Shown in pieces: positions 1 to 9,979 of a DNA stretch of 44,779 nt. A program made the position numbers and the translations under genes. Each line of letters opens with the position of its first letter. The first letter of the stretch is position 1. The stretch covers positions 1-44,779 of the forward strand of contig WNKV01000027.1 in NCBI GenBank assembly GCA_009720755.1. The letters are read 5' to 3'. The notes under the pieces are model-generated. The model was not told where the DNA came from, searched no databases, and saw only the letters and a list, made by a program, of their open reading frames with translations. This DNA comes from Rhodoplanes serenus (GTDB taxonomy: Bacteria > Pseudomonadota > Alphaproteobacteria > Rhizobiales > Xanthobacteraceae).

Positions 1-115
1 CTCATCACGGCCCCTCCTCCAAGCCGTGAATCACAAACTCCTCGCACTGCCAACAATTTTATGGGTCCGGACCCTAGGGTAGGCAGCCGACGTGCTGCTT
101 TCGGAGTTTGGAAGT
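1..115. other. Upstream region of the first chemoreceptor gene
   Basis: No gene is visible in this leader. It contains a perfect 12-base palindrome, GGGTCCGGACCC, at 63-74, about 40 bases before the chosen start of the chemoreceptor. A GGAG at 103-106 is well placed as a ribosome binding site for the ATG at 116. No convincing -35/-10 pair is seen. Confidence 0.4.
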
Positions 116-1879
116 ATGTTTGCTCTTACGGTCGGAAAAAAAATCGGCATGATTTCGCTGCTTGCCATTTGTGCGTTATTGGGAATGGCGGCGTTATCCC
201 TTTATGAGTTAAGAGAAGCGCTTGAAGTACAGAAGAAGGTCGAGCTTAAGCATTTGGGAGAGCTCGCACTCGGAATTCTCGCGGAGGAACACGCTGCGGT
301 TCAGGAAGGAACGCGGACGGGTGAAGAAGCCAAAAAGAGCGCGGCACGACGCATTTCCCGCCTCCGCTATGGCAACGAAGATTACTTCTTCATTTTCGAC
401 AAGAAATTGAATCTTGTGGCTCACCCGCTCCGGGGTGGTGACATCGGCCGGGACATGTCGACGGCGAAGGATGCCGGCGGACGGCCCCTCTACAGAATGA
501 TGGCCGACGCTGCCGCAAGTACGGGCTTTGTCGGCTATGATCAGCTCAAGCCAGGAATCGACACGCCGCAGCCGAAACTCTCCTACACTGTCATGTTCGA
601 ACCCTGGGACTGGATCATCGCGACGGGGGTCTACCTCGATGATTTGCGTGCTCAGACCTGGGCTACCGCGCGTGATCTGGCCGTGACATGCGTTATAATT
701 CTGGTGCTGCTCGGCGCCGTTACTACGTTTATTGCGCGGCAGCTATCGAAAGCGATCGCAATTCTGACCGAAGCGATGAAGGGCTTGGCCGGCGGAAACT
801 TCGGCGTAGTGCTTCCAGGGCTCGGTCGCGGCGACGAACTCGGCGCCATGGCACGCGCCGTGGAGCAATTCAAGGTCAAGGCAATCGAAAAAGCCCGAGA
901 CGACGCGGCTCGGCAAGAGCGTGAGGCTGAGCGCATCCGGGACGAGCAGCGCCTCGAAGTGGAAGGAGCCATCGAAGCTTTTCGCTCGTCGATCGAGAAT
1001 ATGCTCGGTATGGTGACCAACGGCTCAGCACGTATGCGCACCAACGCACAGGCGATCAGCGCCGTCGCCAACCAAGCCTCCGGAGAGGCCGAGGCGGCGA
1101 TGAGCACCTCGGAGCAAGCAGCTGGCAGCGTACAGACGGTCGCGGCTGCGACCGAGGAGCTGTCGGCCTCGATTCACGAGATCGGTCGCCAGGTCACCCA
1201 GGCAACCAACACGGTCAGGAGTGCTGGGATAAAGACCGGTCAGTCGGCGACTGAGATCGAGGCGCTGGCCGGCATGAGCGAACGTATCGGAACAGTCGTC
1301 AACCTGATCCAGGATATCGCCGGGCAAACCAACCTTCTGGCTCTCAACGCCACGATTGAGGCTGCGCGCGCCGGCGACGCCGGCAAAGGCTTTTCAGTTG
1401 TCGCGCAAGAGGTGAAGCAGCTCGCCGCCCAAACTGCCAAGGCGACCGCAGAGATCACGGGCGAGGTGGCAGCCATTCAGACGGCAACCAGAACTGCCGT
1501 CGATGCGGTTCGTAGTGTTGGTCTCGCGATGCGGGAAATCGACGAGGTGACAGCCTCTATCGCGACCGCCGTAGAACAACAAAGCGCGGCAACCAAGGAG
1601 ATCGCTCATAACGTCCAGTCGGCAGCACAGGGGAACGTTTTGCTGGTCGGCAACATGACGTCGGTTAATCAGGCGGTTGCGCAGGCTCGTCAGTCGGCCG
1701 ACGAGGTGTCGGTCGCGTCTGGAGAGTTGGATGCGCAAGCGCAGCAATTGTCCGGTGAAGTCTCCGAGTTCTTCCATAGCCTTCGTGTCGGCGTGCTGGA
1801 TCGCCGGAAGGGCCAAGATCCGAACTACGACGGGCCCGAGCGGCGGACAAACGGTCGCGCAGTCGAACGGGCTGCCTAG
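116..1879 (+). CDS. Methyl-accepting chemotaxis protein with periplasmic Cache sensor
   Basis: This is a transmembrane chemoreceptor of about 587 residues that would pass ligand signals to CheA/CheW. A first membrane helix (about residues 10-30) is followed by a periplasmic single-Cache (sCache_2-like) domain containing the run NEDYFFIFD and a [10 protein letters not shown] segment. A second helix (about 185-207), a HAMP linker and a long coiled-coil signalling domain follow. The hairpin tip [20 protein letters not shown] is intact. The tail ends in an arginine-rich GPERR stretch with no CheR-binding pentapeptide. I prefer the ATG at 116 because GGAG lies 9 bases upstream; a GTG at 92 in the same frame would only add eight residues. 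The ligand cannot be told from sequence. An IS630 remnant begins 14 bases after the stop. Confidence 0.93.
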   Translation: MFALTVGKKIGMISLLAICALLGMAALSLYELREALEVQKKVELKHLGELALGILAEEHAAVQEGTRTGEEAKKSAARRISRLRYGNEDYFFIFDKKLNLVAHPLRGGDIGRDMSTAKDAGGRPLYRMMADAAASTGFVGYDQLKPGIDTPQPKLSYTVMFEPWDWIIATGVYLDDLRAQTWATARDLAVTCVIILVLLGAVTTFIARQLSKAIAILTEAMKGLAGGNFGVVLPGLGRGDELGAMARAVEQFKVKAIEKARDDAARQEREAERIRDEQRLEVEGAIEAFRSSIENMLGMVTNGSARMRTNAQAISAVANQASGEAEAAMSTSEQAAGSVQTVAAATEELSASIHEIGRQVTQATNTVRSAGIKTGQSATEIEALAGMSERIGTVVNLIQDIAGQTNLLALNATIEAARAGDAGKGFSVVAQEVKQLAAQTAKATAEITGEVAAIQTATRTAVDAVRSVGLAMREIDEVTASIATAVEQQSAATKEIAHNVQSAAQGNVLLVGNMTSVNQAVAQARQSADEVSVASGELDAQAQQLSGEVSEFFHSLRVGVLDRRKGQDPNYDGPERRTNGRAVERAA

Positions 1880-1971
1880 AGCGAAGCCCGATTAGAGCGG
1901 ATCTCGACCTGAATGAATCGCGAGAGATTGAACGAAGCCGCTTCGGGGCGGGGCTGGTAATCGCAGCGTTC

Positions 1972-2023
1972 CCTCCTGTCTGAGAGGATTGTGGTATCAA
2001 AGCCCAAACTTTCAGACAGGAGG
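1972..2023. repeat. Inverted repeat before the IS91-associated recombinase
   Basis: Twelve bases at 1972-1983 (CCTCCTGTCTGA) are the exact reverse complement of 2012-2023, separated by 28 bases. The right arm contains the AGGAGG that serves as ribosome binding site for the recombinase remnant starting at 2030. It could be an element end, a site bound by the recombinase, or a translation-control hairpin that hides the ribosome binding site. None of these can be decided from sequence alone. Confidence 0.6.
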
Positions 2024-2029
2024 TTCGAG

Positions 2030-2443
2030 ATGGCTACGACGAACCCTCTGCGCCGTCGCATGATCCAGGACATGACGGTTCGCCATCTGCCGCCGGCGAC
2101 GTCGCGATCTATCTCGGCGCGGTGTCGAAGTTCAGCCGGCATTTTGGCCGGTCGCCGGATGACCTGGGCCAGGATGACTTCCATGCTTTACAGGTCCATC
2201 TGGTGGCGAACGACGTGTCGTGGCCGGCGGTGAAACAGATCGTCTGCGCCCAGGGGCTCTTCTGCAAAGTGTCGCTCAAGCGAATTTGATCCCGGAGCGC
2301 ATCGCCTATGCGAGTAGGCTGCAAAAGCTGCCGGTGGTGCTGAGCGCCGACGAAGCGTGCGGTTTCGTCCGGCGCTTCCGAGCCTAAAGAGCCGGACCGC
2401 ATTGACGACGGTCTATGCGGCCGGCCTACGCGTGAACGACCGC
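2030..2443 (+). pseudogene. Decayed tyrosine recombinase linked to IS91-type element
   Basis: The first residues (MATTNPLRRRMIQDMTVR, then an SPAT-like core-binding segment) match the N-terminal SAM-like domain of phage-integrase-type recombinases that often precede IS91-family transposases. The frame is then lost. Later pieces of the same protein are readable in other frames: a SKFSRHFGRSPD-like run around 2125-2160, a WPAVKQIVCA-like run around 2220, an IPERIAYA run around 2290, and SLKSRTALTTVYAAGLRV around 2380-2430. The catalytic domain is missing because the IS91 transposase start follows at 2445. The gene is non-functional. AGGAGG just upstream shows the original start. Confidence 0.75.
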
Positions 2444-2444
2444 G

Positions 2445-3545
2445 ATGTACGCGGCAGTCGAGGTGGCGTACGTCTTCCGCCGCCACGGCGAGGCGTTCCG
2501 GCTTACTCACGCCGGCCACCTCGCGGCCGGCGAGCGGCGTGCCAGGGGCGTGATCACGGCCTGCCGGAACGCGGCGCTGGGCGGCCATGTCGAGCAGTGC
2601 GACGCCTGTGGCACGACACGGATCGCCTACAACTCCTGCCGCAATCGTCACTGTCCGAACCGCCAGGGCGGTACGCGGCAAGCCTGCCTCAGGGAGCGCC
2701 AGGCCGACCTGCTGCCCGTCCGTGCTTCCACGTGGTCTTCACGGTGCCGCCGCAGATCGCCGAGATCGCCCTCCATAACAAGGCCGTCGTTTACGGCATC
2801 CTGTTCCGTGCCGCGGCCGAGACTCTCGTCACCGTCGCCGCCGACCCGCACCGTCTTGGCGCCGCATCGCCGCATCGGCCTCACCGCGGTTCTCCACACC
2901 TGGGGCCAGACCTTGCTGCACCACCCCCAGGTCCACTGCGTCGTCCCGGGCGGTGGACCTTCGCTCGACGGCACCCGCTGGGTCGCCTGCCGCCGGCTTC
3001 TTCCTTCCCGTCCGGGTCCTCGCCCGTCGCTTCCGCCGGCGCTTCCTCAGCGAACTCCGCCACGCGTTCGCGGCCGGCACCCTGCGGTTCTCCGGAACCC
3101 TGGCGGTGCTGGCCAATCCTCGCGCCTTCGCGCGTCGGCTCGCACAGCTCCGCAGCTCCGACTGGGTCGTCTATGCCAAGCCGCCGTTCGGCGGCCCGGC
3201 GACCGTATTTGCCTATCTGGCCCGCTACACACATCGCGTCGCCATCGCCAACAACCGCCTGACCGCCCTCGACGACGGCAATGTTAGCTTCAACTGGAAG
3301 GACGATCGCGCCGACGGCAGGACCAAGGTGATGACGCTCGCCGCCGCAGAGTTCATCGCCGCTTCCTCCTCCACGTCCCGCCGAAAGGCTTCCATAGCAA
3401 CCGCCCTTGCGGCTTCCTGGCAATTGGAGAACGCCGCGACAAATCTCGCCGGGTGCCGTCGCCTGATCGCCGCCAGTGACACGACCATGAAGCGGACGCC
3501 CGCGGTCGATCCCCCAGACGACGATCACGACCGATCCGGCGCTCT
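2445..3545 (+). pseudogene. IS91-family HUH transposase, frameshifted
   Basis: The N-terminal zinc-binding domain is clear (CDACGTTRIAYNSCRNRHCP). The rest is spread over three frames: FHVVFTVPPQIAEIALHNK near 2730, a VLHTWGQTLLHHPQVHC segment near 2890-2940, and a C-terminal part with AYLARYTHRVAI holding the paired tyrosines near 3215-3245. At least four frame changes are needed, near 2720, 2865, 2985 and 3355. The metal-binding histidine pair, usually HVH in this family, reads QVH here. Both the frame breaks and this change argue for an inactive rolling-circle transposase. Confidence 0.85.
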
Positions 3546-3572
3546 CCCGGCCTGTCCCGACTGGGGCGGCCT

Positions 3573-3768
3573 CATGCCTACAGCCCCGACTTCAATCCGA
3601 TCGAGAACGCTTTCTCCAAGCTGAAGGCCATCTGCGCAAGACCGCCGGGCGAACCGTCGACGGCCTCTGAGCCGCGATCGGCGGCCTCGTCCGCAGCTTC
3701 AGCCCGGCGGAACGTGCCAACTACTTCGCCAACGCGCGCTAAATGCAACCTGATTGGATTCCGCTCTA
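3573..3768 (+). pseudogene. C-terminal remnant of IS630 transposase
   Basis: The peptide YSPDFNPIENAFSKLKA, carrying the catalytic glutamate of the DDE site, is followed by frame-shifted sequence. At nucleotide level the stretch follows 14305-14504 of the complete IS630 copy almost base for base, with small deletions. It ends with the terminal inverted repeat. Confidence 0.8.
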
Positions 3769-3980
3769 GCGCGCATCGTATCCTGCGACACGGAAGAAAT
3801 TGGCCCATTCTGCGCAAGTAAAAGGTGCGGGCGAGCTCCCTATTGGCGGGCCGCCGCTGGTTAAAAGTGCGCGAAGCAACCGCAATCTCAAATTCGATTC
3901 ACTCGCTCGTGCGAGCAAGCTTCGATTGCATCGCAGCCGGCAATCTTCAACCCGAAAAGTTTTTTATGGAGTGCTTTCGA

Positions 3981-4925
3981 TCACTTTCTCCGTTTCAACT
4001 TGTTCGGCGGATGAGATGAAGCCGCCGGCCGATCTGGACGGAAATTATAGGAACGGGGTCTCAATAGATCTCTAACAAGCGGGTTGGGAAAGCGCCGGTC
4101 GACCGTGACGCCATAAAAGGTTTCGGTCAGGGCGGGGAGCTTCGCCGCAATCGCCAGGAGCCTGCCAGCCAATTCGTCCTGAACAGCGATAGGTGGCAAG
4201 ACGGCCAACCCAACTCCTTCGCGGGCGAGCAGTCGCATCATCGCGATGTCGTCGACCTCCGCGGCGATCTGAGGACGCACCTCGAACCGGGCGGCGAGCG
4301 CGTCGAATCCCATCCGCAGTCCGGTTCCGGCGGCCGGAAGGATCAGGGGCACCTGTGAGAGCCGATCAGGAAGAGACAGACGTGGTGCGCACAGGCGCGG
4401 AACTCCGATCAAGCTGATCGGCTGCTCGGCGAGACGGTGCGCGACATACAGTGTCGTCGCATCGAACGGTGGCGGGTGGTTGGTCAGCACGACGTCGAGA
4501 TGATGGTCGGCCAGACCTCCATAGAGTTCGGCGGCACTCGCGGATCGGAGAGCGATCTCGACATCGACCCGTCCCAAGACGGGGCGTAGAAAAGCCATCT
4601 GAAAGTTGCGTGACAGCGTCGCGATCGCACCGATGCGCAGCGCCAGACGCTTCGCTCCCTTCCGCTTCAGCGTCGCCACCAGATCGTCGCCGATGCCGAA
4701 CAGCGCGTCCGCGTGATCCAGCGCGATGCGGCCGGCCTCGGTCAGGCGCAAGGAGCGCTTTTCTCGATGGAAGAGGGCATGCCCGAGGCGCTTCTCGAGC
4801 AGCCCGATCTGAGTCGACACGGCCGACTGCGAGAGGTTCAGACGCCGCGCGGCACGCGTCACATGCCCCTCGTGAGCGACCACCTGAAAATAGCGGAGGT
4901 GCTTGAAGTTCAGCTCGGACGTCAT
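3981..4925 (-). CDS. LysR-family regulator divergent from the dab operon
   Basis: This is a 314-residue LysR-type regulator. The winged helix-turn-helix lies at the N-terminus (LNFKHLRYFQVVAHEGHVTR, then AARRLNLSQSAVSTQI) and an LTEAGRIALDHAD linker helix follows, then a substrate-binding domain with motifs like GLRMGFDALAARF and LLAREGVGLAVLPP. The N-terminus is closest in style to NhaR-like members. The ATG at 4925 is chosen because LysR homology starts immediately after it; the longer open frame to 5039 would overlap dabB. It faces dabB across 107 bases, the usual arrangement for a LysR protein controlling its neighbour. I infer that it senses carbon or energy status and controls dabBA. 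Its promoter ribosome binding site is weak. The C-terminal tail is rich in basic residues. Confidence 0.9.
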   Translation of the reverse strand: MTSELNFKHLRYFQVVAHEGHVTRAARRLNLSQSAVSTQIGLLEKRLGHALFHREKRSLRLTEAGRIALDHADALFGIGDDLVATLKRKGAKRLALRIGAIATLSRNFQMAFLRPVLGRVDVEIALRSASAAELYGGLADHHLDVVLTNHPPPFDATTLYVAHRLAEQPISLIGVPRLCAPRLSLPDRLSQVPLILPAAGTGLRMGFDALAARFEVRPQIAAEVDDIAMMRLLAREGVGLAVLPPIAVQDELAGRLLAIAAKLPALTETFYGVTVDRRFPNPLVRDLLRPRSYNFRPDRPAASSHPPNKLKRRK

Positions 4926-5032
4926 GCGGGCCACCAGAAAAATAGATCGATAACCCCCATACAAAGTATTTTTCTTCCGAGCAGCTCCATCGGAGACTGA
5001 GGCGACATTCGACCGCAGGGGAGATCGCCGCC
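4926..5032. promoter_or_regulatory. Divergent lysR/dabB promoter region with LysR-type half sites
   Basis: The gap between the two divergent genes holds an inverted repeat ATAC-AAA-GTAT at 4959-4969. It has the ATAC/GTAT half sites typical of LysR operators but a shorter spacer than the usual T-N11-A box. An AGGGGAG at 5017-5023 is the ribosome binding site for the GTG start of dabB. Confidence 0.35.
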
Positions 5033-6592
5033 GTGTCACTGCATTCGCTTCCGCTCGTCGCCCCGGCCACGCTGCTGATCGCCGCGCTCTTGGCGAGCCG
5101 GTCGCGCGAGCGCCGGCCGCGCGTGGTTCTTCTGCTCACCGAGGTCGCATCGCTGATTTCGCTCGCCGTCGCGGTTCTCGCGGTGGCCGTTCTCGCCGCC
5201 CGCGGCCCCGGCGGCAGCCTCGCGGTCGGGTTCGCCGGCGCCGGCCTCGGCGTGCGGCTCGACGCGGTCGGCGCGACCATGATGCTCCTCGTGGCCTTCG
5301 TCGGCTGGGTCGTGCTGCGCTTTTCGATCAGGGCGCTGGACGGCGATGCTCGACAGGGTCCGTTTCTGGGCTGGACGCTCGCCACCCTCGCCGCGGTGCT
5401 GGTGCTGGTGATGGCGGGGAATCTCCTGCAGCTCGTCGTCGGCTGGATCGCGACGAGCCTCTGCCTGCACCGCCTGCTCCTCTTCCACCCGAAGCGACCC
5501 GGCGCCGTCCGGGCGGCACGCAAGAAGTTTCTGATGGCGCGGATCGCAGATGTCGCGCTGGTCTTCGCGGTGGCGCTGCTCGCTGTCGCCTACGGCACCG
5601 TCGACATCGCCTCGATCTCCGAGGCTGCGCGGAGCGGCACGGGAACGACGCTGACGGTCGCCGCCGCCGCCGCGCTCGCACTCGCCGCCTTTCTCAAGTC
5701 CGCGCAGTTCCCGACCCACGGCTGGCTCACCGAGGTGATGGAGACGCCGACCCCCGTGTCCGCCCTGTTGCATGCCGGTGTGATCAACGCCGGCGGCTTT
5801 CTCCTGATCCGCTTCGCGGACGTCATGCTGCTGGCGCCGGGCGTCCTCGCGGTCGTCGTCGTGATCGGCGCGTTCACGGCGCTGTTCGGCGGCGTCGTGA
5901 TGCTGGCGCAGCCGGCGGTCAAGACCTCGCTGGCCTGGTCGACGGTCGCCCAGATGGGGTTCATGATGCTCCAGTGCGGCCTCGCGCTCTTTCCGCTCGC
6001 CCTGCTGCACATCATCGCCCATTCGCTCTACAAGGCGCACGCGTTCCTCGCGTCCGGAACGGCGGTCGACATCGTCGCGGCGGCGCCCCGGCCCGGCCCG
6101 GTCGCGGTCCCGAGCGGTCGTGCGGTGGCGCGCGCCTTCGCGATCGCGCTGGTCGTCTACGCCGTGATCGGTGCCCTGTTCGGCCTCCAGGCCAAGTCTC
6201 CGCAGGCCATCGCCCTCGGCGCCATCCTGATCTTCGGCGTCGCGTATCTGATCGCCCAGGGACTCGCCGATGCGGCACCTCGTGCCTTGACGATCCGCAC
6301 GACGCTCGCCGCGCTGGCGACGTCGCTCGGCTACTTCGCCCTTCAGATCGGCGCCGATTGGGCCACGGCCGGGACGCTGCCCGCGGCGCCCGCGCCGGGG
6401 CCGTTCGAGTGGGCGCTGATCGTGCTGGTGGTGCTGGGCTTCGGTCTGGTCGCGGTCGCCCAGTCGATGTTCTCCAATTGGGCCTTCCATCCCGCCGCCG
6501 CCGGCCTGCGGGTTCACGTCGCCAACGGCTTCTACGCCAATGCCGTGCTGGACCGCCTGATCGGCGGTTGGGCCGTCCCGCGCAACCCGTGA
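5033..6592 (+). CDS. dabB: DabB-like proton-channel subunit of DAB inorganic-carbon complex
   Basis: This 519-residue membrane protein belongs to the NuoL/MrpA antiporter superfamily and is the partner of the DabA homologue that follows. DabB is thought to couple cation movement to CO2 hydration by DabA. Many hydrophobic helices are visible. The conserved channel region includes [20 protein letters not shown] and [17 protein letters not shown], followed by [18 protein letters not shown] and [17 protein letters not shown]. These carry the buried lysines and histidines typical of the family. Length, absence of other Nuo or Mrp genes, and the DUF2309 protein 28 bases downstream favour DabB over a complex I or Mrp subunit. 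The start is GTG, with AGGGGAG 9 bases upstream. It would be cotranscribed with dabA. Confidence 0.9.
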   Translation: MSLHSLPLVAPATLLIAALLASRSRERRPRVVLLLTEVASLISLAVAVLAVAVLAARGPGGSLAVGFAGAGLGVRLDAVGATMMLLVAFVGWVVLRFSIRALDGDARQGPFLGWTLATLAAVLVLVMAGNLLQLVVGWIATSLCLHRLLLFHPKRPGAVRAARKKFLMARIADVALVFAVALLAVAYGTVDIASISEAARSGTGTTLTVAAAAALALAAFLKSAQFPTHGWLTEVMETPTPVSALLHAGVINAGGFLLIRFADVMLLAPGVLAVVVVIGAFTALFGGVVMLAQPAVKTSLAWSTVAQMGFMMLQCGLALFPLALLHIIAHSLYKAHAFLASGTAVDIVAAAPRPGPVAVPSGRAVARAFAIALVVYAVIGALFGLQAKSPQAIALGAILIFGVAYLIAQGLADAAPRALTIRTTLAALATSLGYFALQIGADWATAGTLPAAPAPGPFEWALIVLVVLGFGLVAVAQSMFSNWAFHPAAAGLRVHVANGFYANAVLDRLIGGWAVPRNP

Positions 6593-6620
6593 CGCCTCTC
6601 GATCACCCAGGAGATCCGCC

Positions 6621-9044
6621 ATGATCGCCCCCGACGACGTCGTCGACATCCGCTCGGCCGAACTGCAACAGGCCGTCGAGGCGGCCAGCCGCCGAATTCC
6701 GCCGCTCTGGCCGCTCGCCTCCTCGGTCGCGGTCAATCCCTTCATGGGCCAGAGCACCGAGACGCTCGCCCAGGCAGGGACCCGCCTCGCACGGGTCGGC
6801 GGTGTGCCGGTGGTGATGCCGCGGACGTGGTTCCGCGATCGCATCGCTACCGGAGTCATCACGGATCGCGATCTCGCCGACGCGCTCGCCGCCAGCCCGC
6901 ATGCCCGGAAGCCGGCCGATGTCGCCGGGCTGAAGGCCGCGGCGGCCAAGCCCGCGCCGGTTCCCCAGAGCCTTCCGACCATCGCGGATCTCGCCGGTCG
7001 CGCCTCGGGATTCGACTGGACGGGCCTGATGACGGACCGGATCGGCGTCTGGGCCGGATCGCATTTCGATCAGGGCCAGGCGCTCTGGCCGGCCTGGCGG
7101 GCGCGCAGCGCATGGTCGGCTTGGCGGGCTTTCGCGACCCACGATCTGACGGCCGAGATCCACGGCCTCACCGGCTTCGGCGCGTTGGTGGCCGCGACGC
7201 CCGAGAGCCCGATCGACGCGATCGCCGGCGCGGGCCGCCGGCTCGGGCTGACGGCGGCGGCGGCCGACAGCTACTTCCACCAGCTCCTCCTCTCGCTCGG
7301 CGGCTGGTCGCAATACGGGCGCTACGTGCTGTGGCGCGCCGAGCTCGAGGGGGGGACCGATTCTGTCCTGACCGAGCTGCTCGCCATTCGGTTGGTCTGG
7401 GAAGAGGCGCTGCACGCCCGCCATGCGGGGCTGATCGACGCACAGTGGGACCAGGTGCGCGCCGCTCATGCGGCGCCGGTCGATGCCGGCGAGGCGTCGA
7501 TCGTCGACGAGATCCTGCAGGAGGCGGCCGAACGCGCCGCCCAGCGTCAGCTCGGGGAGACGCTGGCCGCGCCGGCCGCGACGACGCCGGACGCTCGGCC
7601 GATCCTGCAGGCGGCGTTCTGCATCGACGTGCGCTCCGAGGTCTTCCGGCGCGCGCTCGAGCAGGTCGATCCGTCGATCCGCACCCTCGGCTTCGCCGGC
7701 TTCTTCGGCGTGTTCGCCAAGCACCGCCGGTTCGCCTCGGATATCGACGAGCTGCGCCTGCCCGTTCTACTGAACCCGACCGTCACGTCCACGGCCGGCG
7801 GGCCGGACCTCGCCGAGGCTGACCGCAAGTCCCGCTACAAGGCCCGCGCCTACCGGGCCTGGGGCCGGTTCAAGCTCGCCGCGGTCTCGTGCTTCGCCTT
7901 CGTCGAGGCGATGGGGCCGGTGTATGTCTGGAAGAACGCGCGCGATGCGCTGGCGCTCGCCGGCGGGACCGCGCGCCCGGACCCGAGGCCGCGTTTCGAC
8001 CCCGACCTCGACCCGGACACCCGGCTCCGGGCGGCCGAGACCGTGTTGAGGGCGATGTCGCTGACGAGCGACTTCGGCCACGTCGTCCTGCTGGTCGGGC
8101 ACGGTGCCACGGTCACCAACACCCCCCATGCGAGCGCGCTCCATTGCGGCGCCTGCGGCGGCTACACCGGCGACGTGAACGCACGGCTGCTCGCCCTCCT
8201 GCTCGGCGATCCGGCGGTGCGCGACGGCCTCGTCGCGCGCGGGATCGTCGTGCCGAACGACACGGTGTTCGTCGCGGCCATGCACGACACCACCACCGAC
8301 GAGGTGACGCTCTACGACACTGACGAGATTCCGGCGACCCACCGCCGGGACCTCGATCGGCTCCGGTCCTGGCTCGCCGCCGCCGGCACGGCGGCGCGGG
8401 CCGAACGCGCGCTGCGCCTGCCGGGTGCCGACTCCGAGAAGCGTGTCGCGTCGCGCGCGCGGGACTGGGCGGAGCTGCGCCCCGAATGGGGCCTCGCGGG
8501 ATGCCAGGCCTTCATCGCCGCCCCACGGGCGCGCACTGCCGGACGCGGCCTCGCCGGACGTGCGTTCCTCCACGACTACGACTGGAGGCAGGACAGCGCG
8601 ACGGGCTTCGGCGTCCTCGAGCTGATCATGACGGCCCCGGTCGTGGTCGCGAGCTGGATATCGCTGCAGTACTACGGCTCGACCGTGGCGCCCGCCACGT
8701 TCGGCGCCGGCGACAAGCTTCTGCACAACGTGGTCGGCGGAATCGGCGTCTTCGAGGGCAACGGCGGCGTGATGCGCACCGGGCTGCCGCTCCAGTCGGT
8801 CCACGACGGCGAGGACTTCGTCCACGAGCCGCTGCGGCTGACCGTGTGCATCGAGGCCCCGGCCGAAGCCATGACCGACATCCTGGCGCGCCACGACGGC
8901 GTCCGCGCGTTGTTCGACAACCGCTGGCTCCATCTGTTCGAGATGGATCAGGAGGGCCGGCTCGCCCGGCGCTACGCGGGCGACCTGACCTGGGAACCCA
9001 TGGAGCCGACTCGGGCGGTTCTGCGGACCGCGAGCGCCGCATAG
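6621..9044 (+). CDS. dabA: DabA-like zinc carbonic-anhydrase-type subunit (DUF2309)
   Basis: At 807 residues this matches the length of DabA/UPF0753 (DUF2309) proteins, which form the active-site subunit of the DAB complex: unidirectional, energy-coupled hydration of CO2 to bicarbonate on the cytoplasmic face. The zinc site known from the family is present: Cys334 and Asp336 in FCIDVRSE, His494 in [13 protein letters not shown] and Cys509 in [19 protein letters not shown]. The His-to-Cys spacing of 15 equals that of the characterised Halothiobacillus protein. The N-terminus ([20 protein letters not shown]) is also characteristic. CAGGAGA at 6608-6614 is the ribosome binding site. Every catalytic residue I can check is intact, so I expect a functional enzyme. 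Confidence 0.95.
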   Translation: MIAPDDVVDIRSAELQQAVEAASRRIPPLWPLASSVAVNPFMGQSTETLAQAGTRLARVGGVPVVMPRTWFRDRIATGVITDRDLADALAASPHARKPADVAGLKAAAAKPAPVPQSLPTIADLAGRASGFDWTGLMTDRIGVWAGSHFDQGQALWPAWRARSAWSAWRAFATHDLTAEIHGLTGFGALVAATPESPIDAIAGAGRRLGLTAAAADSYFHQLLLSLGGWSQYGRYVLWRAELEGGTDSVLTELLAIRLVWEEALHARHAGLIDAQWDQVRAAHAAPVDAGEASIVDEILQEAAERAAQRQLGETLAAPAATTPDARPILQAAFCIDVRSEVFRRALEQVDPSIRTLGFAGFFGVFAKHRRFASDIDELRLPVLLNPTVTSTAGGPDLAEADRKSRYKARAYRAWGRFKLAAVSCFAFVEAMGPVYVWKNARDALALAGGTARPDPRPRFDPDLDPDTRLRAAETVLRAMSLTSDFGHVVLLVGHGATVTNTPHASALHCGACGGYTGDVNARLLALLLGDPAVRDGLVARGIVVPNDTVFVAAMHDTTTDEVTLYDTDEIPATHRRDLDRLRSWLAAAGTAARAERALRLPGADSEKRVASRARDWAELRPEWGLAGCQAFIAAPRARTAGRGLAGRAFLHDYDWRQDSATGFGVLELIMTAPVVVASWISLQYYGSTVAPATFGAGDKLLHNVVGGIGVFEGNGGVMRTGLPLQSVHDGEDFVHEPLRLTVCIEAPAEAMTDILARHDGVRALFDNRWLHLFEMDQEGRLARRYAGDLTWEPMEPTRAVLRTASAA

Positions 9045-9054
9045 GGGCCGGCGC

Positions 9055-9954
9055 GTGAGGCGCAGCATCGCCGCGGAGGTGGCCCGGAGGCCAAACGACG
9101 ACCGCTTCGACCTGCGGGGCGAGCGCGCGTCGCTGGCGACCATGCACGGCAAGGAGCGGGTGATCGCGCCGCTTCTTCGCCGTTTCCTGGGCCTCCGCGT
9201 CGAGACCGTCCACGGGCTCGACACCGACCGCTTCGGCACCTTCACCCGCGAGGTGCCGCGGCCCGGCTCTCAGCGGGACGCCGCACGGGCCAAGATCGCG
9301 GCCGCGTTCGCCGGGAACCCCGGCGTTCGCGTCGCCGTTGCGAGCGAAGGTCGCTTCGGCCCGCATCCGATCGTTCCGTTCGCGCCGCTCGGCGTCGAGA
9401 TCGTGCTGCTGGCCGATCGTGACACCGGCATCGAGATCTTGGGGCAATTCGTCGACCTCGACGCCATGTGGACGCACGCCATCGTGACGGATATCGCCGC
9501 GGCTCGAATCTTTGCGGAGAGCATCGGGTTTCCGGTGCAAGGGATCATTGTCAGCGGCTGCAAGGACGAGGGTCCGTGTCCCGAGTCGGGCCTGTTCAAG
9601 GACGTTCAGGATCATGCCGATCTCGAACGCGCCGTCGACAACGTGATCGCCCGGTGCGGCGCCGCCGTCGTCGAAACCGACATGCGGGCACACTGCAACC
9701 CACGCCGGATGAAGGCGATCAAGCGCGCGACCGTGAACCTGATCCGCGAATTCGGCACGCGATGCCCGAACTGCGACCGGCCGGGCTTTGTAATCACCGA
9801 ACGCATCCCGGGTGCTCCGTGCGCGCTTTGCGGAACTCCAACCCGTTTGATCCGGGCCGAGGCCTCGGCCTGCGCCGGCTGCGGTCATCGGGCCAAGAAC
9901 TCTGTGGGTCCCCCTGCTGCCGATCCAAGCCTATGCGACGCCTGCAATCCGTGA
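9055..9954 (+). CDS. Four-CXXC protein resembling DUF6671, third gene of the dab operon
   Basis: This 299-residue soluble protein begins 10 bases after dabA with a GTG start, so it is very probably cotranscribed and translationally coupled. From memory it resembles proteins filed as DUF6671; I cannot confirm that here. The N-terminal half has TMHGKERVIAPLL, DTDRFGTFTREV and ASEGRFGPHPIVPF. The middle has ETDMRAHCNPRRMKAI (207-222). The C-terminal quarter holds four CXXC pairs at 237/240, 256/259, 273/276 and 294/297, enough for two zinc ribbons. There is no signal peptide or membrane helix. Function is unknown. Its place behind dabBA suggests a metal-handling, assembly or regulatory partner of the DAB complex, but that is inference. 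Confidence 0.88.
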   Translation: MRRSIAAEVARRPNDDRFDLRGERASLATMHGKERVIAPLLRRFLGLRVETVHGLDTDRFGTFTREVPRPGSQRDAARAKIAAAFAGNPGVRVAVASEGRFGPHPIVPFAPLGVEIVLLADRDTGIEILGQFVDLDAMWTHAIVTDIAAARIFAESIGFPVQGIIVSGCKDEGPCPESGLFKDVQDHADLERAVDNVIARCGAAVVETDMRAHCNPRRMKAIKRATVNLIREFGTRCPNCDRPGFVITERIPGAPCALCGTPTRLIRAEASACAGCGHRAKNSVGPPAADPSLCDACNP

Positions 9955-9979
9955 CTTTGAGCCTGCGAAGGAGGATGAG

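Larger units (their letters stand above)
1893..3768 (+). mobile_element. Dead IS630-family element split by an IS91-type insertion
   Basis: The left end (TA at 1893-1894, then GAGCGG and a GAATGAATCGCGAG-like stretch) matches the left end of the complete IS630 copy at 13450. The right part, from about 3575, matches the last 190 bases of that copy, including the PDFNPIENAFSKLK coding region and the terminal inverted repeat ending at TA 3767-3768. The IS630 body between is missing and replaced by a tyrosine recombinase and IS91-like transposase module. The right-hand IS630 coding remnant is itself frame-broken. The order of events (IS91 insertion into IS630, then loss of IS630 sequence) is inferred. 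Confidence 0.8.

Noticed and set aside
63..74. The palindrome GGGTCCGGACCC as another IS427-type terminal repeat
   Set aside because: It shares only GGACCC and TAG with the IS427-group end at 34831-34840; the characteristic ACTCAATT part is missing.
3800..4075. A small 91-codon open frame between the IS630 remnant and the LysR gene
   Set aside because: It overlaps the 3' end of the LysR gene in antisense, has no ribosome binding site and no similarity I can recognise.
5033..6592. dabB read as a NADH dehydrogenase (NuoL) or Mrp antiporter subunit
   Set aside because: No other nuo or mrp genes are present, the protein is shorter than NuoL, and the next gene is a DUF2309 protein, the defining DabA partner.
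5036..6982. A 648-codon open frame opposite dabB
   Set aside because: It is antisense to a well-supported membrane protein and rich in Arg/Gly/Asp without motifs.
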